From positions 1 to 27,462 of the forward strand of contig CANKBT010000005.1 of assembly GCA_947479995.1 (NCBI GenBank): a stretch of 27,462 nt of DNA, read 5' to 3'. Made by a program: the position numbers and the translations under genes. The stretch comes from Frankiaceae bacterium (GTDB lineage Bacteria > Actinomycetota > Actinomycetes > Mycobacteriales > SCTD01). Shown here in pieces: positions 15,030-22,245 of the stretch (positions are counted from its first letter, which is position 1; the number at the start of each line of letters is the position of its first letter). The notes under the pieces were generated by a model. It searched no databases. It saw only the letters and a program-made list of their open reading frames with translations, and was not told the origin of the DNA.

Positions 15030-16364
15030 CTAGGCGGCGGCCGGCTGCCCGACGGGCGCCGCGGCGGGCTGCGCGCCCGCGCGGTCGTACTGCTCCTGGT
15101 CGAGCAGGCCCTCGCGCTTGGCCACGATCGTCGGCACCAGCGCCTGGCCGGCGACGTTCACCGCGGTCCGCCCCATGTCGAGGATCGGGTCGACGGCGAG
15201 CAGCAGGCCGACGCCGGCGAGCGGCAGGCCGAGGGTCGACAGCGTCAGGGTCAGCATCACGGTGGCGCCGGTCGTGCCCGCCGTCGCGGCCGAGCCGAGC
15301 ACCGAGACGACCACGATGAGCAGGTAGTCCGGCAGGCCGAGCGGGATGCCGAAGAACTGCGCGACGAAGATCGCCGACAGCGCCGGGTAGATCGCGGCGC
15401 AGCCGTCCATCTTCGTCGTGGCGCCCAGCGGAACGGCGAAGCTGGCGTACGCGCGCGGCACGCCGAGGCGCTCGGTGACCTGCTCGGTCACCGGCAGGGT
15501 GCCGAGGCTGCTGCGCGAGACGAAGCCGAGCTGGATGGCCGGCCACGCGGTGGCGAACCAGCGCCGCACCGACAGGCCGTGCAGCCGCAGGAGCACCGGG
15601 TAGACGACGAGCAGCACGAGCGCGAGACCGGCGTAGACCGCGCCGGTGAAGACGCCGAGCGAGCCCATCGCGTCCCAGCCGTAGCTGGCGACGGCGTTGC
15701 CGAGCAGGCCGACCGTGCCGAGCGGCGCGAGCCGGATGACCCACCACAGCACCGTCTGCACGACCGTGAGCGCCGCCGCGTTGAACGACAGGAACGGCGC
15801 CGCCGCCTCGCCGACCTTGAGCGCGGCGATGCCGAGCGCGACCGCGATGACGAGCAGCTGCAGCACGTCGAACGACAGGCTGGTCGTGGCGGTGCCGTCC
15901 TCGACCGAGGTGCCCGCCTGCAGGCCGAGCACGTTGCTCGGCACGAGGCCGGTGAGGAAGGCCCACCAGTCGCCGACCCGGCTCGGGGCGGCGGCGGCGT
16001 CGGGCGTCACGGACGTGTGCTCGCCGGGGCGCAGCACCAGGCCGAGCAGGATGCCGATGCTCACGGCGACGAGCGCGGTGACGGCGAACCACAGCAGCGT
16101 GCGGCCGGCCAGGCGGGCCGCACCGGTGACGCCGCGCAGGTTGGCGATGCTGGCGATGATCGCGGTGATCACCAGCGGCACGACGAGCGTGCGGAGCAGG
16201 GCGACGAAGGAGTCGCCGATCGTGGCGAGGGTGCTGGTCAGCCAGTTGGGGCTGCCGTCCTCGACGGGGCCGAGGTCGCGGGCGACGAGCCCGAGGACGA
16301 CGCCGAGCACCAGGCCGGCGAGGACCTGGACGGCGAAGGGGACGTTCTTGAGGCGTGCGGGCAC
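15030..16364 (-). CDS. DAACS-family (dicarboxylate/amino acid:cation) symporter
   Basis: A 444-residue secondary transporter of the glutamate/aspartate (GltP, GltPh, DctA, TcyP) family, with eight helices and two re-entrant hairpins. Hairpin 1 carries SRSSLGTLPVT (283-293); helix 7 has PLGATTKMDGCAAIYPA (312-328); helix 8 has DPILDMGRTAVNVAGQ (392-407). Asp396 and Arg399 match the substrate-binding Asp394/Arg397 of GltPh, but positions equal to Na-site Asn310 and Asp405 are Lys318 and Gln407, and Thr314 is Cys322. The start GTG at 16364 has TGGAG 7 bases upstream. A leader peptide gene precedes it by 61 bases, which suggests attenuation control; cystine or another amino acid is a possible substrate. 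Confidence 0.93.
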   Translation of the reverse strand: MPARLKNVPFAVQVLAGLVLGVVLGLVARDLGPVEDGSPNWLTSTLATIGDSFVALLRTLVVPLVITAIIASIANLRGVTGAARLAGRTLLWFAVTALVAVSIGILLGLVLRPGEHTSVTPDAAAAPSRVGDWWAFLTGLVPSNVLGLQAGTSVEDGTATTSLSFDVLQLLVIAVALGIAALKVGEAAAPFLSFNAAALTVVQTVLWWVIRLAPLGTVGLLGNAVASYGWDAMGSLGVFTGAVYAGLALVLLVVYPVLLRLHGLSVRRWFATAWPAIQLGFVSRSSLGTLPVTEQVTERLGVPRAYASFAVPLGATTKMDGCAAIYPALSAIFVAQFFGIPLGLPDYLLIVVVSVLGSAATAGTTGATVMLTLTLSTLGLPLAGVGLLLAVDPILDMGRTAVNVAGQALVPTIVAKREGLLDQEQYDRAGAQPAAAPVGQPAAA

Positions 16365-16404
16365 AGCGGGGCTCCAGGCAGGGGGTGTCGGGCGGGCGGA
16401 CGGG

Positions 16405-16511
16405 CGGCCACGGAGGCCGAGCGGGTCAGCGCGCCGGACAGAGGTCGCTGCTGGTGCGGAGCAGGTCGACGTGGCGTCGCTGCGTGAGCAGCAGGTCCAC
16501 GTCGGCCTCCG
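16405..16511 (-). promoter_or_regulatory. Attenuator-like alternative RNA structures around the leader peptide
   Basis: On the minus-strand RNA, CGGAGGCCGA (16511-16502) contains the leader's ribosome binding site. Its exact complement TCGGCCTCCG (16420-16411) begins 5 bases after the leader stop. The second segment can instead fold locally as CGGCC-tccgt-GGCCG (16419-16405). The two pairings exclude each other, so ribosome position on the leader could select between them. No U-rich terminator is seen, so the effect may be on translation or Rho access. The regulatory reading is inferred; the complementarity is direct. Confidence 0.55.
16426..16500 (-). CDS. Short leader peptide (HVDL...C type)
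   Basis: A 24-codon reading frame with an excellent ribosome binding site, GGAGG, 5 bases before a GTG start. The peptide is a start, Asp, then LLLTQRRHVDLLRTSSDLC, then Pro-Ala-Arg and stop. The RRHVDLLR...LC pattern matches, from memory, a group of short actinobacterial peptides annotated as putative leader peptides that lie before sulfur or amino-acid genes. The stop is 61 bases before the symporter start on the same strand. Translation of the single cysteine codon near the end, or binding of a ligand by the nascent chain, could report amino-acid supply. It is not likely to act as a free protein. Confidence 0.75.
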   Translation of the reverse strand: MDLLLTQRRHVDLLRTSSDLCPAR

Positions 16512-16607
16512 GGGGGTGCGGGCGCGGCGGGTGCCGCTGCCTGGTCAAGGGTGCCACCGGCGCGCGGCTTCCCGGTCGTGGCGCGGGCCACACGCGCACC
16601 GCACTGG

Positions 16608-16613
16608 CAGGAT
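16608..16613 (+). promoter_or_regulatory. -10-like box of the ligase gene (leaderless)
   Basis: CAGGAT (16608-16613) ends seven bases before the ATG at 16621. It departs from TANNNT at the first base but matches the CAGGCT box of the K+ channel gene, and no ribosome binding site is present. Confidence 0.4.
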
Positions 16614-16620
16614 CGCCGGC

Positions 16621-17667
16621 ATGGACCTCCCGGTCATGCCGCCCGTCAAGCCGATGCTCGCGACCTCCGTGCCGGAGGTGCCGGAGGGCGGCTTCGCCTA
16701 CGAGCCGAAGTGGGACGGCTTCCGCTGCGTCGTGTTCCGCGACGGCGACGAGGTCGAGCTCGGCAGCCGCAACGAGCGGCCGCTGACGCGGTACTTCCCG
16801 GAGGTCGTCGAGGCGGTCAAGGAGCAGCTGCCGGAGCGGTGCGTCGTCGACGGCGAGATCGTCATCGCCGCCGGTGCGGGCCTCGACTTCGAGGCGCTGC
16901 TGCAGCGCGTGCACCCCGCGGAGTCGCGCGTGCGCAGGCTCGCGCAGGAGACGCCCGCCTCGCTCGTCGCCTTCGACCTGCTGGCGCTCGGCGACGACGA
17001 CCTCACGCAGCAGCCCTTCTCGGCGCGTCGCGCCGCGCTCGAGCAGGCCCTCGCCGGCGCACGGCCGCCGGTGCACCTGACGCCGGCCACCGACGACGTC
17101 GCCCTCGCCCGCGAGTGGTTCACGCTGTTCGAGGGCGCGGGCCTGGACGGCGTCGTCGCCAAGCCGACGGGCGGGGCGTACGAGCAGGACAAGCGCGTGA
17201 TGAGGAAGGTGAAGCACGCGCGCACGGCCGACTGCGTCGTCGGTGCCTACCGCTGGCACAAGTCCGGTCCGGTCGTCGGCTCGCTCGTGCTCGGGCTGTA
17301 CGGCGACGACGGGCAGCTGCACCACATCGGCGTCGCGGCGAGCTTCCCGATGCCCCGGCGCAAGGCCCTCGTGGACGAGCTCGCGCCGTACCTGCTGCCG
17401 GAGGGCGACGACCACCCCTGGGCGCACGAGGGCGGCCCCGGCCCCGGCCAGGAGCAGAGCCGCTGGAACCGCGGCAAGGACATGAGCGCGGTCCTGCTGC
17501 GCCCCGAGCTCGTCGTCGAGGTCGGCTACGACGCCATGCAGGGCGACCGGCTGCGGCACACCGCGCAGTTCAAGCACTTCCGACCCGACCGCGACCCGCG
17601 CTCGTGCACGTACGCGCAGCTCGACCGGCCGGTCCGCTTCGACCTCGGCTCAGTCCTGGGGGCGTGA
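16621..17667 (+). CDS. ligC: ATP-dependent DNA ligase, LigC type
   Basis: A 348-residue ATP-dependent DNA ligase close in length and N-terminus (LPVMPPVKPMLA) to mycobacterial LigC. The adenylation motif is EPKWDGFR with nucleophile Lys30; further nucleotidyltransferase motifs are CVVDGEIVI (motif III region), LDGVVAKP (motif IV) and RKVKHARTADCVV (motif V). An OB-fold domain follows, ending with RHTAQFKHFRPDRDP. It seals nicks, probably in back-up or excision repair. No Ku, primase-polymerase or nuclease gene is nearby, although LigC genes are often near polymerase-like partners. The last 18 bases overlap the end of the convergent PhoD gene. Confidence 0.93.
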   Translation: MDLPVMPPVKPMLATSVPEVPEGGFAYEPKWDGFRCVVFRDGDEVELGSRNERPLTRYFPEVVEAVKEQLPERCVVDGEIVIAAGAGLDFEALLQRVHPAESRVRRLAQETPASLVAFDLLALGDDDLTQQPFSARRAALEQALAGARPPVHLTPATDDVALAREWFTLFEGAGLDGVVAKPTGGAYEQDKRVMRKVKHARTADCVVGAYRWHKSGPVVGSLVLGLYGDDGQLHHIGVAASFPMPRRKALVDELAPYLLPEGDDHPWAHEGGPGPGQEQSRWNRGKDMSAVLLRPELVVEVGYDAMQGDRLRHTAQFKHFRPDRDPRSCTYAQLDRPVRFDLGSVLGA

Positions 17668-19677
17668 CCGGCGGGCCAGGACCGCGCCCAGCACCGCCGC
17701 GGCCGCGCCGAGCAGCGGGAGCGCGCCCGCCCCGGTCGCGGCCAGCCCCCCGCGCGTGCCGGTCGACCCGCCCGCGGCGGCCGGTCCGGCCGGAGGCGTG
17801 CCCGGCGCACGCGGCCCCGCGGCCGGCACGGCACCGGGCAGCGCGACCGTCTCGAGCGACGGCGGCAGCGCCGAGGTGCGCGTGCCCGCGACCGGGGTCG
17901 GCGCGAGCACGGCGCCGAGGTGCGGTGCGCCGACGGGCGAGCGGAACTGGGCGAGCAGGCGCTGGTCGCTCGAGAGCACCCGCTGCGGCGTCGTCCACGC
18001 CTCGAGCACGGCGGCGTCCGCGCGCAGCTGGACGACCGCGTAGCCGTACTCCGCGCGCCAGTGGAAGTACTGCAGGTTCGGGTTCGCGGCCCGCGCCGCG
18101 GCCTCGAGCGCCAGCACGGCGGGCAGCGCCGCGACCCGGTCGACGGCGTCGTAGGTCGCGGCGTCGGTGAAGGCCGCACCGCGGCTACCGCCGGTGCGCG
18201 CGAAGTAGAGCTCCTCGGCGATGACGTCCTGCCCGCCCGGGCGGCCCATCGCGCTCGGCACGAGCTCGACGCCGACCGCGCCGAGCAGGCCGCCGCCGGT
18301 CAGCGGCTCGTAGCTCGGCAGCTGCGCGTCCTCGACGAGGTCCGAGCCGAAGAAGCCGTGGCTGTCACCGGACACGACGACGTTGTCGACGATGCCCTCG
18401 GCCCGCAGGAAGCGGCACAGCCGCGCGCGCTCGGCCGGCTGGCCGCCCCACGCGGTCGTGTAGAGCTCGCCCTGCGGGGCGTTGGGGCTCATGCCGAAGA
18501 CCTCCTCGAACTGGGAGGCGAACGGCAGGTTGAAGGCCCGCAGCTGGCTGAGGTTGACCTGGTTGACGACGTAGCGGTGGACGGCGCCGCGGTCGCGGCT
18601 CGCGCGCAGCGCCCCCTCGAGCCAGGCCCACTGAACGTCGCCGAGCACCGTGGTCTCGGAGGCGAAGCGGCGCACGTCGAGCAGCACGACGTCGGCGAGG
18701 TCGCCGTAGGGCAGGACGCGGTAGTAGAAGCGGGCCGCGTCGCCGGTCGGCACGGGCACGTTGACGTCCGGCCCGGGCGACGGGGCGAAGCGCCCGCTGC
18801 CGTCGGGCAGCGGCGTGCGCGAGGCCGTCCACTCCCAGAAGACCGTGCCGGCGTCGGCGGTCGTGAAGCCGTCGGCCGGGTCGTCGTCGTGCTGGTCGGG
18901 CATGACGGCGAAGGGAGCCGACGCGTGCGCGCGCAGCAGGTTGGCGTCGGCGTAGTAGAGGGCGTAGCGGCGCCGGCACTGCGCGACGGTGGTGAAGTCG
19001 GCGTTGTCGAGGTCGGTCTCCCACTGCGCCTGGCCGGCCCAGAGGCGCGACGCCGGGTGCCCGCCGGAGGAGTCGTAGACGTGGTCGCCCGCGTGCGTGA
19101 CGAGGTCGAGGTCCTCCCGGTCGGCCATCCGCCCGTAGGCGTTGAACAGGTCCTGCCACCAGGACGTGCACGACGTGTGCGCGACGACGAGCGCGTCGAC
19201 CGGGTCGCCCGGGGCCGGCGCGGTGCGGGTGCGCCCGACCGGCGAGCGGTAGCCCAGCGCCGTGAAGGCGTAGTAGAGCGTCGTCGCCGACGGCAGCCGG
19301 TCGGCGTCGACCTTCACCGTCCAGTCGCGGGCCGCGGTGGTGGTGACCGCGCCGCGGCGCACGACGTCGGTGAGGGCCGGGTCGCGCGCCAGCACCCATG
19401 CGACCTGCACCGCGCGGATGCCCTGCGGGTCGGCGACCAGGGTGGCGTCCCAGCCGCGCGGGTCGGGGATCGTGACGCGCGTCCAGAGCACGACGCGGTC
19501 GGCCAGCGGGTCGCCGGACGCGACGCCGTGGCCGAACGGGAGGAGCTCCGGCGCGACCGGGTAGTCGCCCGCCACCGCCACGGCCCGGTCGTAGGCCTGC
19601 GCGGCGGCGGCCGGCCACCCCACGGCCGCGGCGGTGCCCGCGACGGCGACGGTCTTGAGCAGGGTGCGGCGGTCCAC
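17650..19677 (-). CDS. phoD: PhoD-family alkaline phosphatase, Tat-exported with LAATG wall anchor
   Basis: A 675-residue PhoD-type metallophosphoesterase. The N-terminus is a twin-arginine signal (Arg3-Arg4 in RRTLLK, then an alanine-rich helix and an A-x-A-like cleavage region near residue 27). The PhoD N-domain follows (FGHGVASGDPLADRVVLWTR), then metal-site motifs THAGDHVYDS (about 194-203), MPDQHDDDPADGF and VVSGDSHGFFGSDL. The C-terminus has a Pro/Gly/Ala-rich spacer, LAATG (645-649), a hydrophobic helix and an RRSR tail, the layout of a class E sortase substrate. Phosphomonoester or diester hydrolysis outside the cell is expected. The start GTG at 19677 is 6 bases after TACGGT. The long open frame upstream antisense to the ABC-F gene is not coding. 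Confidence 0.92.
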   Translation of the reverse strand: MDRRTLLKTVAVAGTAAAVGWPAAAAQAYDRAVAVAGDYPVAPELLPFGHGVASGDPLADRVVLWTRVTIPDPRGWDATLVADPQGIRAVQVAWVLARDPALTDVVRRGAVTTTAARDWTVKVDADRLPSATTLYYAFTALGYRSPVGRTRTAPAPGDPVDALVVAHTSCTSWWQDLFNAYGRMADREDLDLVTHAGDHVYDSSGGHPASRLWAGQAQWETDLDNADFTTVAQCRRRYALYYADANLLRAHASAPFAVMPDQHDDDPADGFTTADAGTVFWEWTASRTPLPDGSGRFAPSPGPDVNVPVPTGDAARFYYRVLPYGDLADVVLLDVRRFASETTVLGDVQWAWLEGALRASRDRGAVHRYVVNQVNLSQLRAFNLPFASQFEEVFGMSPNAPQGELYTTAWGGQPAERARLCRFLRAEGIVDNVVVSGDSHGFFGSDLVEDAQLPSYEPLTGGGLLGAVGVELVPSAMGRPGGQDVIAEELYFARTGGSRGAAFTDAATYDAVDRVAALPAVLALEAAARAANPNLQYFHWRAEYGYAVVQLRADAAVLEAWTTPQRVLSSDQRLLAQFRSPVGAPHLGAVLAPTPVAGTRTSALPPSLETVALPGAVPAAGPRAPGTPPAGPAAAGGSTGTRGGLAATGAGALPLLGAAAAVLGAVLARRSRPQD

Positions 19678-19683
19678 GCCCGG

Positions 19684-19733
19684 ACCGTACGGCCGCCAGG
19701 TGGCCGGGGAGGGAACACCGGGCGACCTAGGCT
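19684..19733. promoter_or_regulatory. Divergent leaderless promoters of phoD and the ABC-F gene
   Basis: The 63-base gap holds TACGGT on the minus strand (19689-19684), six bases before the phoD GTG, and TAGGCT on the plus strand (19728-19733), seven bases before the ABC-F GTG. Neither has a recognisable -35 box. No PHO-box-like direct repeat is apparent to me between them. Confidence 0.55.
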
Positions 19734-19740
19734 CGCCTCC

Positions 19741-21375
19741 GTGAGCGCCTCCCTCGTCGCCAGCGGCGTCACCGTGGTCCGCGGCCCGGTGCTCGTGCTG
19801 CAGGACGTCTCGCTCACGGTCGCGCCGGGCACCCGCGTGGGCGTCGTCGGGCCGAACGGCGTGGGCAAGTCGACGCTGCTCGAGGTGCTCGCGGGCGGCC
19901 TCGCGCCCGACGCCGGCACGGTCGCGCGCTCCCCCGTCACGGCGACCGTCGGCCTGCTGCCGCAGGAGCCCGACCGCCGGCCGGGCGAGACGCTCACGGC
20001 CTTCCTCGCCCGCCGCACGGGCGTCGCGGCGGCGCAGGCCGAGCTCGACGCCGCGACGCAGGCGCTCACCGACGGCACCGCCGGGCCGGACTACGGCGAG
20101 GCGCTCGAGCGCTGGCTCGACCTCGGCGGCGCCGACCTCGAGGTGCGCGCCGAGCAGGTGCTCGCCGACCTCGGGCTCCCGCTCGACCTGCTCGACGCCG
20201 AGACCGCCACGCTGTCGGGCGGGCAGGCCGCGCGCGCGTCGCTCGCGAGCGTGCTGCTGTCGCAGTTCGACGTCTTCCTGCTCGACGAGCCGACCAACGA
20301 CCTCGACTTCGCCGGCCTCGAGCGCCTCGAGCGCTTCGTGCTCGGGCTGCAGGCCGGGCTGGTCGTCGTGTCGCACGACCGCGAGTTCCTCGCGCGCACG
20401 GTCAACGCGGTGCTCGACGTCGACGGCCCGCTGCGGACGGCCCGGCTGTTCGCCGGCGGCTGGGAGGCCTACCTCGCCGAGCGCGCGCTGGCCCGGCAGC
20501 ACGCCCGCGACGTGTACGAGCAGTACGAGGACAAGCGCAGCGGGCTGGTGGAGCAGGCGCAGCGCCAGCGCGAGCAGAGCGTGCGCGGGGCGCTGCGCGC
20601 CAAGCGCAAGGTGCCCGACAACGACCGCTCCGTGCGCGCGCACAAGATCGAGGCGGCGACGCACGCCGCCGGGCGGGTCAAGACCATCGAGAGCCAGCTC
20701 GACCGCCTCGACGAGGTGGCCGAGCCGCGCAAGGAGTGGCAGCTGCAGCTGGAGATCGCGGCCGCGCCCCGCTCCGGCGAGGTCGTCGCGCAGCTCCGCG
20801 ACGCCGTGGTCGACCACGGGGCGGCCTTCACCTTCGGCCCGGTGACGCTGCAGGTGGCGCGCGGCGACCGCGTGGCGGTCGTGGGCCCCAACGGCGGCGG
20901 CAAGACGACCCTGCTGCAGGTGCTGCTGGGCCGGGTGGCGCTCACGTCGGGCACGCGCACGTGGGGCTCGTCGGTGCGGCTCGGCGAGGTCGACCAGGCG
21001 CGCACCCGGTTCACCGGCCCGCGCACCGTCGTCGAGGTCGTCGAGGAGGCCACCGGCTGGGCGGCCTCGGAGTGCCGCACGCTGCTCGCGAAGTTCGGGC
21101 TCAAGGCCGACCACACCGCGCGCCCCGCCGCCTCGCTCTCGCCCGGCGAGCGCACGCGCGCCTCGCTCGCGCTGCTGCAGGCGACCGGCGTCAACCTGCT
21201 CGTGCTCGACGAGCCGACCAACCACCTCGACGTGCCCGCCATCGAGCAGCTCGAGCAGGCCCTCGCGTCCTACGAGGGCACCCTGCTGCTCGTCACGCAC
21301 GACCGGCGGCTGCTGCAGGCGGTGCGCACGACGCGCACGCTGCGCGTCGAGGGCGGCCGGGTGCACGAGCGGTGA
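19741..21375 (+). CDS. ABC-F family ATPase
   Basis: A 544-residue soluble protein with two ABC domains and no membrane segment, the ABC-F layout. Domain 1 has Walker A GPNGVGKST (37-45), signature LSGGQAARASL and Walker B VFLLDEPTNDLD; domain 2 has GPNGGGKTT (382-390), signature LSPGERTRASL and LLVLDEPTNHLD. Between them is a charged, helical linker of about 80 residues (RDVYEQYEDKRSGLVEQAQR and following), the P-site tRNA interaction motif that reaches into the ribosome. ABC-F proteins act on stalled ribosomes or protect them from antibiotics such as macrolides. The linker suggests but does not prove either role. The stop overlaps the DUF817 gene start (GTGA). Confidence 0.93.
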   Translation: MSASLVASGVTVVRGPVLVLQDVSLTVAPGTRVGVVGPNGVGKSTLLEVLAGGLAPDAGTVARSPVTATVGLLPQEPDRRPGETLTAFLARRTGVAAAQAELDAATQALTDGTAGPDYGEALERWLDLGGADLEVRAEQVLADLGLPLDLLDAETATLSGGQAARASLASVLLSQFDVFLLDEPTNDLDFAGLERLERFVLGLQAGLVVVSHDREFLARTVNAVLDVDGPLRTARLFAGGWEAYLAERALARQHARDVYEQYEDKRSGLVEQAQRQREQSVRGALRAKRKVPDNDRSVRAHKIEAATHAAGRVKTIESQLDRLDEVAEPRKEWQLQLEIAAAPRSGEVVAQLRDAVVDHGAAFTFGPVTLQVARGDRVAVVGPNGGGKTTLLQVLLGRVALTSGTRTWGSSVRLGEVDQARTRFTGPRTVVEVVEEATGWAASECRTLLAKFGLKADHTARPAASLSPGERTRASLALLQATGVNLLVLDEPTNHLDVPAIEQLEQALASYEGTLLLVTHDRRLLQAVRTTRTLRVEGGRVHER

Positions 21376-22238
21376 GGCAGCTGCTGCGCTTCGCCCGCGT
21401 CGAGGCGGTGTGCTGCCTGTTCGCCGTGCTGTTCTTCGTCGGCCTGTCGCTGTCGCGGGTCGCTCCCCTGCCCGGCTGGCTCTCGCCGTACGACGCGCTG
21501 CTCGTGTGGTGCCTCGGCGTGACGGCGGTGCTGTGGCGCACCGGCTGGGAGACGACGCGCGAGGTCGGCGTCATCGCGGCCTTCCACGTCGTCGGCCTCG
21601 CGCTCGAGCTGTTCAAGGTGCGGCAGGGCTCGTGGGACTACCCCGGCGAGGGCGTGCTCGAGGTGGGCGGCGTGCCGCTCTACAGCGGCTTCATGTACGC
21701 CGCGGTCGGGTCGTACGTCTGCCAGGCCTGGCGCCGCATGGACCTGCGCATCACCGGCTTCCGCTTCCGCAGCACGGCGCTCGTCGCCGCGCTCGTCTAC
21801 GTCAACTTCTTCACCCACCACACCGCGCTGCCGGACCTGCGCGTGCCGCTCGCCCTCGCGCTGCTCGCCGTCACCGCCGGCACGTCGGTCTGGTTCACCG
21901 TCGGCGCGGAGCGCTACCGCATGCCGCTCGCGCAGTCGTTCGTGCTCATCGGCGCCTTCCTGTGGCTCGCCGAGAACGCCGCGACGCTGCTCGGCGCCTG
22001 GCGCTACCCCGACCAGGCGTCGGTGTGGACGCTGGTGCACCCCGGCAAGCTCGGCGCGTGGTCGCTGCTCGTCGTCGTGAGCATCGTGCTCGTGGCGAGC
22101 GTCAAGGCCACGGAGGGACGGCTGTACGGCCACCCGACCGACCGCCCGTCGGTGCTCGGCCGGCGGCCGGCGGGGCTGCTGCTGTCGCGGGCCGAGGCCA
22201 GCCCCCCGTGCGCGCCCGAGCCCGCGCGGTTGAGATAG
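21372..22238 (+). CDS. DUF817 family integral membrane protein
   Basis: A 288-residue membrane protein with about eight helices, matching the DUF817 (COG3739) family. Conserved segments include FHVVGLALELFKVRQGSWDYP, GVPLYSGFMYAAVGSYVCQAW, YVNFFTHH and AENAATLLGAWRYP. Function is unknown; relatives are annotated only as membrane proteins. The start GTG at 21372 is fixed by the 4-base overlap with the ABC-F stop, and the frame before it is a shadow. The last 45 residues are polar and poorly conserved in character, suggesting a cytoplasmic tail. Its 3' end contains the promoter of the thioesterase gene. Confidence 0.88.
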   Translation: MRQLLRFARVEAVCCLFAVLFFVGLSLSRVAPLPGWLSPYDALLVWCLGVTAVLWRTGWETTREVGVIAAFHVVGLALELFKVRQGSWDYPGEGVLEVGGVPLYSGFMYAAVGSYVCQAWRRMDLRITGFRFRSTALVAALVYVNFFTHHTALPDLRVPLALALLAVTAGTSVWFTVGAERYRMPLAQSFVLIGAFLWLAENAATLLGAWRYPDQASVWTLVHPGKLGAWSLLVVVSIVLVASVKATEGRLYGHPTDRPSVLGRRPAGLLLSRAEASPPCAPEPARLR

Positions 22239-22239
22239 T
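22234..22239 (+). promoter_or_regulatory. -10 box of the thioesterase gene (leaderless)
   Basis: GATAGT (22234-22239) overlaps the DUF817 stop codon and lies six bases before the GTG at 22246. It matches TATAAT at four of six positions, including the key second A and last T. Confidence 0.5.
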
Positions 22240-22245
22240 GCCGCG

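Noticed and set aside
17920..19740. Long upstream extension of the ABC-F frame
   Set aside because: It lies antisense to the well-supported phoD gene. The ABC-F protein has a normal N-terminus at 19741 with a promoter box right before it.
19678..21366. Upstream extension of the phoD frame
   Set aside because: It is antisense to ABC-F. The twin-arginine signal starts at 19677 and would be buried by the extension.
19741..21375. Calling the ABC-F gene an antibiotic resistance gene
   Set aside because: The ABC-F layout is clear, but there is no biosynthetic cluster nearby, and many ABC-F proteins are housekeeping.
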